A stretch of DNA of 64,000 nt from Aureimonas sp. AU12 (GTDB lineage Bacteria; Pseudomonadota; Alphaproteobacteria; Rhizobiales; Rhizobiaceae): the NCBI RefSeq assembly GCF_001463705.1, contig NZ_BBWH01000021.1, forward strand, positions 62,001 to 126,000, given 5' to 3'. Shown in pieces: positions 37,419 through 49,962 of this stretch. The position numbers were made by a program, and so were the translations under genes. The notes under the pieces are model-generated. The model had not been told where the DNA came from, searched no databases, and was given only the letters and a program-made list of their open reading frames with translations. Within the stretch, counting starts at the first letter, position 1, and every line of letters starts with the position of its first letter.

Positions 37419-38198
37419 ATGGTGGAACTCAGCCTTCCCAAGAACTCCGTGATCGGCAAGGGCAAGATCTGGCCGAAGCCTGCGGGGGCCAAGACCATCC
37501 GCGAGTTCGGGATCTATCGCTGGTCGCCCGACGACGGGCAGAACCCGACGGTCGACACGTTCTACGTCGACACCGACGATTGCGGTCCCATGGTGCTCGA
37601 CGCCCTGCTCTGGATCAAGAACAACGTCGATTCCACCCTGACGCTGCGCCGCTCCTGCCGCGAGGGCATCTGCGGCTCCTGCGCTATGAACATCGACGGC
37701 TCCAATACGCTCGCCTGCACGAAGGGCATGGACGAGGTGAAGGGGGCGGTGAAGGTCTATCCGCTGCCGCACATGCCGGTGATCAAGGACCTCGTGCCCG
37801 ATCTCACCGTGCCCTACGCGCAGCTGCGCTCGATCGAGCCCTGGCTGCAGACCGAGACGCCCGAGCCCGAGAAGGAATGGCGCCAGAGCCATGCCGACCG
37901 CGAGAAGCTCGACGGTCTCTACGAGTGCATCCTGTGCTTCTGCTGCCAGACCTCGTGCCCCTCCTACTGGTGGAACGGCGACCGCTATCTCGGCCCCGCC
38001 GTGCTGCTCCAGGCCTATCGCTGGCTGATCGATAGCCGGGACGAGGCGACCGGCGATCGGCTGGACCAGCTGGAGGACCCGTTCCGGCTCTACCGCTGCC
38101 ACACGATCATGAACTGCACGCAGGCCTGCCCCAAGGGCCTGAACCCCGCCAAGGCTATCGCCGAGATCAAGAAGATGATGGTCGAGCGCCGCGTCTGA
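37419..38198 (+). CDS. sdhB: Succinate dehydrogenase iron-sulfur subunit
   Basis: Electron-transfer subunit of complex II, 259 residues. The N-terminal 2Fe-2S domain has CREGICGSC (Cys at about 80, 85 and 88) and a distal Cys in NTLACTKG. The C-terminal domain binds the 4Fe-4S and 3Fe-4S clusters via [16 protein letters not shown] and [14 protein letters not shown] 37419 has GAGG upstream. It is separated from sdhCDA by the App1 phosphatase gene and appears to have its own promoter region with an ICE-like box. A strong terminator follows. Confidence 0.95.
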   Translation: MVELSLPKNSVIGKGKIWPKPAGAKTIREFGIYRWSPDDGQNPTVDTFYVDTDDCGPMVLDALLWIKNNVDSTLTLRRSCREGICGSCAMNIDGSNTLACTKGMDEVKGAVKVYPLPHMPVIKDLVPDLTVPYAQLRSIEPWLQTETPEPEKEWRQSHADREKLDGLYECILCFCCQTSCPSYWWNGDRYLGPAVLLQAYRWLIDSRDEATGDRLDQLEDPFRLYRCHTIMNCTQACPKGLNPAKAIAEIKKMMVERRV

Positions 38199-38230
38199 CG
38201 GCCCCTTCCGCTCGTCTCTGACACACGACA

Positions 38231-38263
38231 CGCCGCCGCCCGGCATCCGGGCGGCGGCGTTTT
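38231..38263 (+). terminator. sdhB terminator
   Basis: A perfect 13-bp GC stem (38231-38243 with 38247-38259) closes a CAT loop and is followed by TTTT, 33 bp after the sdhB stop. Confidence 0.9.
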
Positions 38264-38406
38264 CGTGGATCGGTGCGGCGGCGTATCCACCCTCTCGCAC
38301 CCTGCGTCGCGGAACCGATCGCGCGCTCGTGAATTCCTCAGACTGAAAAGCCGCTGGCGGGCACGAGCCATCGCCGCCGCGCGCTCAAGGTTTCAGGAGC
38401 ATTCGC

Positions 38407-38910
38407 ATGTCGAAGACCGGCAAGACCCAGATCCATCCGACGAAGAACTCGATGAACGAGAACCTGCGGGCCTCTATGATCGAGCTCCTGCAGGTCCACC
38501 TCGCCTCGTCGATCGACCTCAGCTACTCCGCCAAGCAGGCGCACTGGAACGTCAAGGGCTCGAATTTCATCGGCGTCCACCTCCTGTTCGACCGCCTGCA
38601 CGAAGAGGCCGAAGGCTATGTCGACACGATCGCCGAGCGGCTGACGGCACTGGGCGGCCAGGCACGCGGCACGGTGCAGGCTTCGGCCGAAGCCTCGATC
38701 CTCGATCCCTATCCGCTCGACATGGTCGATTCGATGGACCACCTGAAGCGCCTCGCCGACAATTACGCGAAGTGGGGCGGTGCGCTGCGCGAGGCCGTAT
38801 CGGAGGCGGACGAGGCCGGCGACGACCTGACGGCCGATCTCTTCACCGAGGTCGCCCGCGGCATCGACAAGTCTCTCTACTTCCTCGAGAGCCACTTCCA
38901 GCGCGCCTGA
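38407..38910 (+). CDS. dps: DNA starvation/stationary phase protection protein Dps
   Basis: Ferritin-like dodecamer subunit that oxidises and stores iron and can protect DNA. 167 residues. The inter-subunit ferroxidase ligands are visible as KQAHWNVKG (His) and FDRLHEEAEGYVDTIAERLTALGG (Asp, Glu). A Lys-containing N-terminal tail (MSKTGKTQIHPTKN) could contact DNA. It ends with KSLYFLESHFQ. Single-gene unit with terminators on both sides. Confidence 0.93.
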   Translation: MSKTGKTQIHPTKNSMNENLRASMIELLQVHLASSIDLSYSAKQAHWNVKGSNFIGVHLLFDRLHEEAEGYVDTIAERLTALGGQARGTVQASAEASILDPYPLDMVDSMDHLKRLADNYAKWGGALREAVSEADEAGDDLTADLFTEVARGIDKSLYFLESHFQRA

Positions 38911-38941
38911 GGCGGGACGTTCGCAGAGTTTGGAATGAGAG

Positions 38942-38968
38942 AAGGCGGCTCGGTGGGTCGCCTTTTTT
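38942..38968 (+). terminator. dps terminator
   Basis: AAGGCG (38942-38947) pairs with CGCCTT (38959-38964), and the stem runs into six T at 38963-38968, 31 bp after the dps stop. Confidence 0.8.
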
Positions 38969-39058
38969 CGTATCCGCCTGTCGGCAAGCCAACTCGATCG
39001 TCGGCCAGCGAAGTGGGGCATCACCGAATGCGCAGGTTGCCCGATGGCCGGGCGGTGA

Positions 39059-39787
39059 TCATACCGAGCGGGTGATGCCGCCGTCGATGCGGATGTTCTG
39101 TCCGGTGATGTAGGAGCTGCGCGAGGATGCGAGGAAGGCGACGAGTTCTGCCACCTCGTCTGCCCGTCCGTAGCGGCCCATCGGGATGCGCGACCGCCGC
39201 TCCGACTTCTCCGCCAGACTGTCGATGAAGCCCGGCAGCACGTTGTTCATGCGAAGGCCCGCAGCCGCGTAGCGATCGGCGAAGAGCTTGGCAAAGGCGG
39301 CGAGCCCGGCCCGGAACACGCCGGATGTCGGGAAGTCCGCCTCCGGCTCGAACGCGGCATAGGTCGAGATGTTGACGAAGGCACCGACGCCCTGGCGCTC
39401 CATGATCGGCGTCACGATCCGCGCGATCCGTACGATGTTCATCAGGTAGAAGTCCATCGCGAGGTGCCAGTCCTCGTCGGTGATGTCGAGCACGGCGCCT
39501 TTCGGGCCATGACCGGCCGAGGAGACCACCGCGTCGATGCGCCCGAACCGATCGAGCGTCGCCGTTGCCGCCCGTTGGAGATCGTCGACGTTCTGGTTGG
39601 ACCCGGTAAGACCGAGGCCGCCGAGTTCCGTCGCCAACGTCTCGCCGCGACCCGACGACGACAGGATGGCGACGTGGAAGCCGTCCTCGACGAGACGGCG
39701 CGCAGCGGCCGCGCCGATGCCGCTGCCGCCCCCGATCACCAGGGCCACCGGAGAGCTCGCGGGGGAGAGAGGGGAGGGGTTTGTCAT
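39059..39787 (-). CDS. SDR family oxidoreductase
   Basis: Classical short-chain dehydrogenase of 242 residues. Cofactor loop is VIGGGSGIGAAAARRL (GxxxGxG) and the NAG-equivalent is SSAGHG. The catalytic Ser is in NISTYAA, but the expected YxxxK is replaced by a region reading FRAGLAAF, so the Tyr is missing (Phe in place) though Leu-Ala follow. The C-terminus has DGGITRSV. Loss of the catalytic Tyr may mean altered or no activity. ATG 39787 is chosen; upstream in-frame codons do not fit the family. Confidence 0.82.
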   Translation of the reverse strand: MTNPSPLSPASSPVALVIGGGSGIGAAAARRLVEDGFHVAILSSSGRGETLATELGGLGLTGSNQNVDDLQRAATATLDRFGRIDAVVSSAGHGPKGAVLDITDEDWHLAMDFYLMNIVRIARIVTPIMERQGVGAFVNISTYAAFEPEADFPTSGVFRAGLAAFAKLFADRYAAAGLRMNNVLPGFIDSLAEKSERRSRIPMGRYGRADEVAELVAFLASSRSSYITGQNIRIDGGITRSV

Positions 39788-40000
39788 GGGATGAACTCGC
39801 TCGGCTGTTGGACATCGCATCGCGTTCCCATCTAAGACGCGAACGACCCGCCGTCGAATGCGCGAGCCCTGCCGGAGCCATCCGGGTGTCACAGCTTGGC
39901 GAAACGGCCCCGAAACCATCATGGACCCGACGCAAGCGTGAAGACCCGACAGCGCGAGGGATCGGCATCCCGCCTCCTCTTCGACGACCCGAAGGCCGCC

Positions 40001-42181
40001 ATGCCGGCGTCGGGCGCCGAGCGCGTCGTGCCGGTCCTCGTGCCGCTGCCGAGCGAACGCGCCTATTCCTACCGGGTGCCGGAGGGAATGAGCGTCGAGC
40101 CCGGCTCCATCGTGCAGGTGCCGCTGGGGCCGCGCCAGGTCGCCGGCGTGGTCTGGGACGGCGAGAGCGACCGGGTCGATCCGGCCAAGCTGCGCGCCAT
40201 CACCCGCGTCTTCGACTGCCCGCCGCTCGGCGCGGCGATGCGGCGCTTCATCGACTGGGTGGCCGACTACACGCTCTCGCCGCCTGGCCTTGTGGTGCGC
40301 ATGGCGCTACGGGCGCCCGCCGCCTTCGATCCCGAACCGATGATTGACGGATTGCGTCTCGCCGCCGCTCGGCCCGACCGGCTCACCCCCGCGCGGCTGC
40401 GCGCCATCGAGACGGCGGCCGCCTTGCCGGACTGGACGCGCTCGGGTCTCGCCCATGCCGCAGGCGTCACCGCTTCGGTGATCGATGGGCTGGTGAAGGC
40501 CGGTACGTTCGAGACGGTGCGCCTGCCGCCCCATCCGGTCGTCGCCGCGCCCGACACCGCACATGCGCGCGCCGCCCTCAATTCGCAGCAGGACGAGGCG
40601 GCAGCCGCCTTGGCGGCCAAGGTGGATGAGGGCGGCTTCTCTGTCAGCCTGCTCGAAGGCGTCACCGGCTCGGGCAAGACGGAGGTGTATTTCGAGGCGG
40701 TGGCTCGCGCGCTGGACGCGGGCCGGCAGGTGCTGATCCTTCTGCCCGAGATCGCGTTGACGCAGTCCTTCATCGACCGGTTCGAGGCGCGCTTCGGCGC
40801 GCCGCCGGCGCAATGGCACTCCGACGTCGCGCCGCGCAACCGCGAGCGGGTGTGGCGACAGGTGGCGGAGGGGCGCGTGCGCGTCGTTGCCGGGGCCCGC
40901 TCGGCGCTGTTCCTGCCGTTCCGCGAGCTCGGGCTCGTGGTCGTCGACGAGGAGCACGACCCCGCCTACAAGCAGGAGGACCGCACCTTCTACCACGCCC
41001 GCGACATGGCGGTGGTGCGCGCGCGGGGCGCCGGCTTCCCGGCGATCCTCGCCTCCGCCACGCCCTCGCTCGAAAGCCGCGTCAACGCCCGCTCCGGGCG
41101 ATACGCCCATGTGACGCTCGACAGCCGCTTTGCCGAGGCCGCGCTGCCGCGCCTCTCGCTGGTTGATCTGCGCCGCCACCCGCCGACGCGCGGCCGCTTC
41201 GTCTCGCCGGTACTGCTCACGGCCATCGAGGAGACGGTGAAGCGCGGCGAGCAGGCGCTGCTCTTCCTCAACCGGCGGGGCTATGCACCGCTGACGCTCT
41301 GCCGGGTCTGCGGCCATCGCTTCCAGTGCCCGCAATGTTCGACCTGGCTTGTCGACCACCGGCTGCGCGGCACGCTCCAGTGCCACCATTGCGGCCATGC
41401 CGAGCGCCGACCCGAGGCCTGTCCCGCCTGCGGCACGCTCGATCATCTCGCCGCCTGCGGTCCAGGCGTCGAGCGCATCGCCGAGGAGATGCTGGAGACC
41501 TTTCCGGACGCGCGCACCATCCTCCTCTCGTCCGACCTGCCGGGCGGCGCGCGGCGGCTGCGGCGCGAGCTCGACGCCGTGGCGGAGGGCGAGGCCGACA
41601 TCGTCATCGGCACCCAGCTCGTCGCCAAGGGTCACCACTTCCCGCTGATGACGCTCGTCGGCGCCATCGACGCCGATCTCGGCCTCGCCAACGGCGACCC
41701 GCGCGCCGCCGAGCGCACCTTCCAGCTTCTGCACCAGGTGACGGGGCGCGCCGGGCGGACGGGCCTCGCCAGCCGCGGCATGATCCAGACATACTGCCCG
41801 GAGCATCCGGTGATGCAGGCGATCGTGGCGGGCGATCCCGAGCGCTTCTACGAGCGCGAGACGAACGAGCGCGAGCGCGCCGGCCTGCCGCCCTTCGGAC
41901 GGCTCGCCGCGATCATCGTCTCGGCCGATACCCGCCGCGAGGCCGAGGAGCACGGACGCCAGCTGCGTCTGGCCGCGCCAGAGGATCCGGCGATCGAGGT
42001 GCTCGGGCCTGCGGAGGCGCCGCTCGGGGTGATTCGCGGCCGCCATCGCTTCCGGCTGCTGTGCCAGGGGCCGCGCAACGCGCCGCTGCAGGCCTATCTG
42101 CGGGAGATGACGGCGCGCGCTCCGCGTCCGCGCGGCACCGTGCATGTCCAGATCGACATCGATCCGCAAAGTTTCCTGTGA
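40001..42181 (+). CDS. priA: Primosomal protein N' (replication restart helicase PriA)
   Basis: 3'-5' helicase that reloads DnaB at stalled forks. 726 residues. The N-terminal DNA-binding domain (VPVLVPLPSERAYSYRVPEGM) is followed by Walker A GVTGSGKTEVYFE (Lys at about 226) and Walker B VVDEEHDPAYKQ. The zinc-binding insert has CRVCGHRFQCPQC, CHHCGH and CPACG. The helicase C motifs are IGTQLVAKGHHFP and QVTGRAGR. ATG 40001 has GAAGG upstream; the frame remains open above it to TTG 39896 but without similarity. Confidence 0.95.
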   Translation: MPASGAERVVPVLVPLPSERAYSYRVPEGMSVEPGSIVQVPLGPRQVAGVVWDGESDRVDPAKLRAITRVFDCPPLGAAMRRFIDWVADYTLSPPGLVVRMALRAPAAFDPEPMIDGLRLAAARPDRLTPARLRAIETAAALPDWTRSGLAHAAGVTASVIDGLVKAGTFETVRLPPHPVVAAPDTAHARAALNSQQDEAAAALAAKVDEGGFSVSLLEGVTGSGKTEVYFEAVARALDAGRQVLILLPEIALTQSFIDRFEARFGAPPAQWHSDVAPRNRERVWRQVAEGRVRVVAGARSALFLPFRELGLVVVDEEHDPAYKQEDRTFYHARDMAVVRARGAGFPAILASATPSLESRVNARSGRYAHVTLDSRFAEAALPRLSLVDLRRHPPTRGRFVSPVLLTAIEETVKRGEQALLFLNRRGYAPLTLCRVCGHRFQCPQCSTWLVDHRLRGTLQCHHCGHAERRPEACPACGTLDHLAACGPGVERIAEEMLETFPDARTILLSSDLPGGARRLRRELDAVAEGEADIVIGTQLVAKGHHFPLMTLVGAIDADLGLANGDPRAAERTFQLLHQVTGRAGRTGLASRGMIQTYCPEHPVMQAIVAGDPERFYERETNERERAGLPPFGRLAAIIVSADTRREAEEHGRQLRLAAPEDPAIEVLGPAEAPLGVIRGRHRFRLLCQGPRNAPLQAYLREMTARAPRPRGTVHVQIDIDPQSFL

Positions 42182-42259
42182 CGGCGGCAGCCGCTTGCGC
42201 GGTCCTCGCGCAGCCGGCATCAGGAAAGGACCAGACCCCAGCCGGAGACGCCGACGTCC

Positions 42260-42784
42260 ATGCTCGCTTTGTTCCGGCCCGCCGCGATCCGGCTCGCCTT
42301 CGCCGGCCTTCTGGCTTTCCCGGCCCTTCCACCGGCCTCGGCGCAGACCGCGCCCGCAACTGCGGACGCGCCCAAGCCGCCGGCGGCGGGCGAGGCGATC
42401 TTCTGGTATCCCGCGCCCTCGCGCTGCACCTTCTTCACGCCGCATGAGCGGGAACGGTTCCGCTTCGACGACCCCGACACGTGGCGCTTCGCCTTTCTCG
42501 TCATGCGTGAGAACGGGGCCGCCGACCCCGCCAAGGCGGCGGAGCGCGGCTACGTGATGAATGCGGGCGTCCTGCGCGAACTCGAGAAGCTGCGCACCGG
42601 GCCGGACGCTGCCGGCGACGAGGTGACGGTCTGGCGCTCGGCGGGCGAACCTCGCATCAATGTGAACGTGACGCTGCGCACCGAGACCGCAAGCCCGGAA
42701 GAGAGGTCGCTGCGCGGGCGCATGGTGGTGATCCGCGGCGACGGCGAGACGGCCACCGAGATCGTGGGCTCCTGCGGGCCTTGA
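42260..42784 (+). CDS. Hypothetical secreted protein
   Basis: 174 residues with a signal peptide (about 1-29, ending PPASAQT) and an Ala/Pro linker. A compact domain of unknown family follows, containing two Cys (SRCTFFTPHERERF and the terminal GSCGP), probably a disulfide in the periplasm. I recognise no domain. It follows priA by 78 bp on the same strand and may share its transcript. Confidence 0.65.
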   Translation: MLALFRPAAIRLAFAGLLAFPALPPASAQTAPATADAPKPPAAGEAIFWYPAPSRCTFFTPHERERFRFDDPDTWRFAFLVMRENGAADPAKAAERGYVMNAGVLRELEKLRTGPDAAGDEVTVWRSAGEPRINVNVTLRTETASPEERSLRGRMVVIRGDGETATEIVGSCGP

Positions 42785-42888
42785 TGTCAGCGTCTTTTGC
42801 GGCGCCCGCTCAATTCCTGTAAGCCGGCGAAAAGCCCTGCGATACCGGTTGCGTTTGAGCGGTCGGGTCGCCACCCATTGAGCGCCCG

Positions 42889-43284
42889 ATGCAATTCAAT
42901 CTGCCCCAGACGATCCCCGATCTCCTGCCCTTCGTGGCAGCTTGCGCCAGTATCCTCTACGGCCTCGTCGCCCTCTTCGCGCCACGCCTCCTCCTGCGGA
43001 TGCTGCGGCTCGACGCGGTTGGGCCATCGGCTGCGGGGATTTCGGAGGTGCGCTCGACGCTCGCCGGCTTCCCGCTCGGCACCGGCCTCGTGACGCTGTT
43101 CTTCTTCGACCAGCCGTTCATGCAGATGACGCTGGGGGCCGGCTGGCTCTTCACCGCGTTCGGGCGCCTTGTGTCGATTCTTTCCGACGAGGCGTCGACG
43201 CTGGCGAACTGGTTCCTGCTTCTCCTCAACCTCGCGCTCGCCGCCCTATGCCTCGCCCCCGTCTTCGGCGTCGTCACGGCCTGA
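42889..43284 (+). CDS. Small membrane protein, DUF4345-like
   Basis: 131 residues with four predicted helices (about 12-35, 55-73, 78-95 and 105-128). The pattern EVRSTLAGFPLGTGLVTLFFF resembles the conserved AGxxLGxG segment of DUF4345 proteins, whose function is unknown. It precedes the ATP synthase operon by about 210 bp; a functional link is not evident. Confidence 0.6.
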   Translation: MQFNLPQTIPDLLPFVAACASILYGLVALFAPRLLLRMLRLDAVGPSAAGISEVRSTLAGFPLGTGLVTLFFFDQPFMQMTLGAGWLFTAFGRLVSILSDEASTLANWFLLLLNLALAALCLAPVFGVVTA

Positions 43285-43496
43285 GGCGAGGGGCCCGTAA
43301 ACCATCGCGCAAGGCGGGAAATTGGGCTCGGCTGCTCTGTTGTCGCGCCGGGAACGCTGTGCTAGACGACCACCATTCCGGCGCGGTGATGGGCATCAAT
43401 TCCAGGCCCGCAGCCGTTTTTTTGACCAGCTTCGAGGCGTTGCGGACACTCCGCGACGAAGGACCTTGGGCCCAGCGTGAAGAGAAGCGATCGTCC

Positions 43497-45586
<2,090 letters not shown>

Positions 45587-45625
45587 AGAACGCGGCCGCG
45601 GCCACGCAGGAGACGCACCGGACCC

Positions 45626-46510
45626 ATGGCTTCGCTCAAGGATCTGAGAAACCGCATCGCTTCGGTGAAGGCGACGCAGAAGATCACCAAGGCCATGCAG
45701 ATGGTCGCGGCGGCGAAGCTGCGCCGCGCCCAGGACGCGGCGGAAGCGGCGCGTCCTTATTCCGAGCGCATGGCCTCGGTTCTGGCCAACATCGCCGGCG
45801 CGCTGGAGGAGGGCGAAGCCCTTCCCCTGATGAGCGGCACCGGTCAGAACAAGACGCATCTCCTCGTGGTCTTCACGTCGGATCGTGGTCTCTGCGGCGG
45901 CTTCAACGGGCAGATCGTGCGTCTCGTGCGTGAGCACGTCCGGCGCCTCGAAGCCGACGGCAAGGTCGTGAAGATCCTGTCGGTCGGCAAGAAGGGCCTC
46001 GATCTGATGCGCCGCGATCTCGGCGACAAGATCGTCGCCAAGATGGACCTGAACGCGGGCAAGGGCATCGGCTTCTCCAATGCCGAGGTCGTCGCCGACA
46101 AGGTGATGGACCTCTTCGCTGCCGGCGAGTTCGACGTCGCGACGATCTTCTACTCGGCCTTCGAGAACGTCATCACGCAGCGCCCGACCGCGCAGCGGAT
46201 CATCCCGGCGGAGGTTCCGACCGCGGATGGGACGATCGCGGTGGGCGGCACCAACGCGCTCTACGAGTACGAGCCGGAGCCCGAGGAGATCCTCGCCGAG
46301 CTGATCCCGCGCAACATCAAGATCCAGATCTTCCGGGCGCTGCTCGAGAACGGCGCGTCAGAGCAAGGCGCTCGCATGAGTGCCATGGACAACGCGACGC
46401 GCAATGCCGGCGACATGATCAACAAGCTGTCGATCTCCTACAACCGCCAGCGCCAGGCCCAGATCACCACCGAACTGATCGAGATCATCGCGGGCGCCGA
46501 GGCGCTCTGA
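45626..46510 (+). CDS. atpG: ATP synthase F1 subunit gamma
   Basis: Central rotor shaft subunit, 294 residues. The N-terminal coiled-coil helix ([36 protein letters not shown]), [11 protein letters not shown] and the C-terminal helix [21 protein letters not shown] are diagnostic. Third gene of the atp operon. 109 bp separate it from atpD without an evident hairpin. Confidence 0.97.
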   Translation: MASLKDLRNRIASVKATQKITKAMQMVAAAKLRRAQDAAEAARPYSERMASVLANIAGALEEGEALPLMSGTGQNKTHLLVVFTSDRGLCGGFNGQIVRLVREHVRRLEADGKVVKILSVGKKGLDLMRRDLGDKIVAKMDLNAGKGIGFSNAEVVADKVMDLFAAGEFDVATIFYSAFENVITQRPTAQRIIPAEVPTADGTIAVGGTNALYEYEPEPEEILAELIPRNIKIQIFRALLENGASEQGARMSAMDNATRNAGDMINKLSISYNRQRQAQITTELIEIIAGAEAL

Positions 46511-46607
46511 GGACCCCGATCCCGCGCCGCTTGCCGGCACGGACCCGAGATGCGACCGATGGTGCGGGAGGCAGGATCTGCCGGGACGCACCGACCAGAT
46601 GATTTGA

Positions 46608-48074
<1,467 letters not shown>

Positions 48075-48075
48075 G

Positions 48076-48306
48076 ATGGCGGCACCGTCCGATGATCTGA
48101 AGATCGAGGACGCGATCAACACCACCTGTCCGTGGTCGGGGCAACCGATCGCGGACGGGTCGCTCACCTTTTACAGGGATGCGGTGGTCGGGTTCTGCAA
48201 CCCGGGCTGCCGCGACAAGTTCGAGATCGCGGTCCATCATTTCGAGGCCGCGCTTCAGGCAAAGCTCCGACTCGAGGAGCCGACAGGGCAGGGCAATCGT
48301 GGCTGA
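48076..48306 (+). CDS. Small Cys-motif (YHS/TRASH-like) protein between atpD and atpC
   Basis: 76-residue protein starting one base after the atpD stop (TGAGATG) and overlapping atpC by 8 nt. The central part reads TTCPWSGQPIADGSLTFYRDAVVGFCNPGCRDKFE: a CPxSG knuckle plus FCxxxC, which resembles YHS/TRASH metal-binding modules. Function is unknown; such sequences are sometimes mislabelled glutathione S-transferase. Translational coupling on both sides suggests co-expression with F1 subunits, possibly in assembly, but this is inference. Confidence 0.75.
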   Translation: MAAPSDDLKIEDAINTTCPWSGQPIADGSLTFYRDAVVGFCNPGCRDKFEIAVHHFEAALQAKLRLEEPTGQGNRG

Positions 48307-48703
48307 CAGCTTCAAGTTCGAACTGGTTTCCCCCGAGCGGCTGCTGCTCTCGGAACAGGTGAGCGCCGTCGTCGCGCCCGGCACCGAAGGCTATTTCACC
48401 GTCATGGCGCATCATGCGCCGCTGATGGCGACGCTGAAGCCCGGCGTCGTCCATGCGACGCTAGCCTCCGGCGGCGAAAAGCGGATCTACGTCCAGGGCG
48501 GGTTCGCCGACATCAATCCCGACGGCTTCACGCTGCTTGCCGAGCACGCGACGCCGGTCGAGGACATCGATCGGGCCGATCTCGACCAGCGCATCCGCGA
48601 TGCCGAGGAAGACGTCGCCGACGCGACCGATGCCGGTGTCAAGTCGAAGGCCGAGGTTCGGCTCTCGGATCTGCGCAACGCTCGCGACGCGCTCGGACTG
48701 TAA
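48299..48703 (+). CDS. atpC: ATP synthase F1 subunit epsilon
   Basis: Regulatory rotor subunit, 134 residues. The beta-sandwich domain (FELVSPERLLLSEQVSAVVAPGTEGYFTVMAHHAPLM, then VQGGFADINPDGFTLLAEHA) is followed by the helical C-terminal part. GTG 48299 overlaps the small upstream gene by 8 nt and gives the standard N-terminus. Last gene of the operon, closed by the terminator at 48737-48774. Confidence 0.95.
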   Translation: MADSFKFELVSPERLLLSEQVSAVVAPGTEGYFTVMAHHAPLMATLKPGVVHATLASGGEKRIYVQGGFADINPDGFTLLAEHATPVEDIDRADLDQRIRDAEEDVADATDAGVKSKAEVRLSDLRNARDALGL

Positions 48704-48736
48704 AGCGCCGTAGATTGCGTTACGCCACTTGCTGAT

Positions 48737-48774
48737 ACGAAAGAGGCCCGGTTGCGAAACCGGGCCTCTTTCGT
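48737..48774. terminator. Bidirectional terminator after atpC
   Basis: A perfect 17-bp stem (48737-48753 with 48758-48774) closes a GCGA tetraloop, with A- and T-rich outer parts on both sides. It serves the atp operon (+) and the converging GNAT gene (-). Confidence 0.9.
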
Positions 48775-48811
48775 TGGTGGGGACAAGTCCTCATCAGAGT
48801 GTGCCGATGGA

Positions 48812-49330
48812 TCAGCCCTCGGCCTCCGCACCGAATGCCTTGGGATAGTGCAGGAGACCGCGCCAGCCCGCGAGGCTGCCCGGCACAAGCTCGATCGCCT
48901 GAAAGGCTGGACCGGCCCATGGCACGACGGCGCCGGCAGCCAAATCGGCCCGAAAGCCCAAGCGGCCGTAGAAGGCGGGGTCGCCGAGCACGAAGACCGA
49001 GCGCCAGCCGCGCTCGCGTGCCAGGTCCAGTCCGTAGCGCACGAGATGGGAGCCGACGCCCTCGCCCTGATGATCCGGCACCACCGCAACGGGGCCGAGC
49101 GCCAAGGCCTTCTCGGCGCCCTCCAGGGCCGTCAGGAGCGCGTGGCCGACGATGTAGTCGCCCTTGGCCGCCACGACCGACAGGACGTCGTGGCCTTCCT
49201 GGATGATGGCCTGCGGTAGGCGGGCCTCTTCGTCGCGCCCGAAGGCGCTGGCGTGGATCGTCTCAACCAATGCGAGTTCACCGCCCGCCATCTCGCGATA
49301 ACGGATGTCACCTTCGGCCGAGAAGGTCAT
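48812..49330 (-). CDS. GNAT family N-acetyltransferase (YhbS-like)
   Basis: 172-residue acetyltransferase. Motif A is [49 protein letters not shown], characteristic of the YhbS subgroup. Its start overlaps the rppH stop by 4 nt (ATGA), making it the last gene of the long minus-strand run. The substrate is unknown. Confidence 0.87.
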   Translation of the reverse strand: MTFSAEGDIRYREMAGGELALVETIHASAFGRDEEARLPQAIIQEGHDVLSVVAAKGDYIVGHALLTALEGAEKALALGPVAVVPDHQGEGVGSHLVRYGLDLARERGWRSVFVLGDPAFYGRLGFRADLAAGAVVPWAGPAFQAIELVPGSLAGWRGLLHYPKAFGAEAEG

Positions 49331-49848
49331 GGTCGGGTCTCCAGATGGCGAAATTCAGCGATTACGGCTTCATAGACCGGGCGTTTGAAGGGGACGACGA
49401 GCGACAGGACCTCATCCATCGTCTTCCAGCCCCAGGCGTCGAACTCGGCGCTGTGGCCGCCGGGCGGCGGGTTGATCTGGACCTCGGCGTCGGCGCCCTG
49501 GAAGCGGAAGGCGAACCACTTCTGCTTCTGGCCCCGGAAGCGTCCTTTGAGGGCGATGCCGACGAGATGCTCCGGCAGCTCGTAGGTGAGCCAGTCCGGC
49601 ATCTCGCCCAGCGGCGTGACGGAGCGGATCCCCGTTTCTTCGAACAACTCGCGCTCGGCGGCGACGCGGGGATCCTCGTCGGGGTCGATGCCGCCTTGCG
49701 GCATCTGCCAGAGCTGAAGGGCGCCGTCCATCTCGCCCTTGGGCTCCACGATGCGTCGACCGACGAAGACCAGTCCCTCGGCGTTGAGGACCATCACCCC
49801 GACACAAGGGCGGTAAGGTAGGGACGCCGGGGCGTCTGCAAGCGTCAT
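49327..49848 (-). CDS. rppH: RNA pyrophosphohydrolase RppH (Nudix)
   Basis: Removes pyrophosphate from triphosphorylated 5' mRNA ends, starting RNase E-dependent decay. 173 residues. The Nudix box is [22 protein letters not shown], with all Glu residues and the Arg intact. RppH-type context is [17 protein letters not shown] and WFAFRF. ATG 49848 has AGGAG upstream. It precedes the GNAT gene in a coupled pair. Confidence 0.92.
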   Translation of the reverse strand: MTLADAPASLPYRPCVGVMVLNAEGLVFVGRRIVEPKGEMDGALQLWQMPQGGIDPDEDPRVAAERELFEETGIRSVTPLGEMPDWLTYELPEHLVGIALKGRFRGQKQKWFAFRFQGADAEVQINPPPGGHSAEFDAWGWKTMDEVLSLVVPFKRPVYEAVIAEFRHLETRP

Positions 49849-49962
49849 GGCAAATCCGTCTCCTGTTGCGGCGCAACCTTACGGGAACGTCGTCACAACA
49901 GAAATGCACGGGAGGGCGGTCCCATGCGATTCACCCAAAAGAAACCAATCCGCCTTGGACGA

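Noticed and set aside
40307-42874. An 855-codon open frame on the minus strand
   Set aside because: Antisense to priA and the following secreted-protein gene. The Arg/Gly/Ala-rich translation has no recognisable domain.
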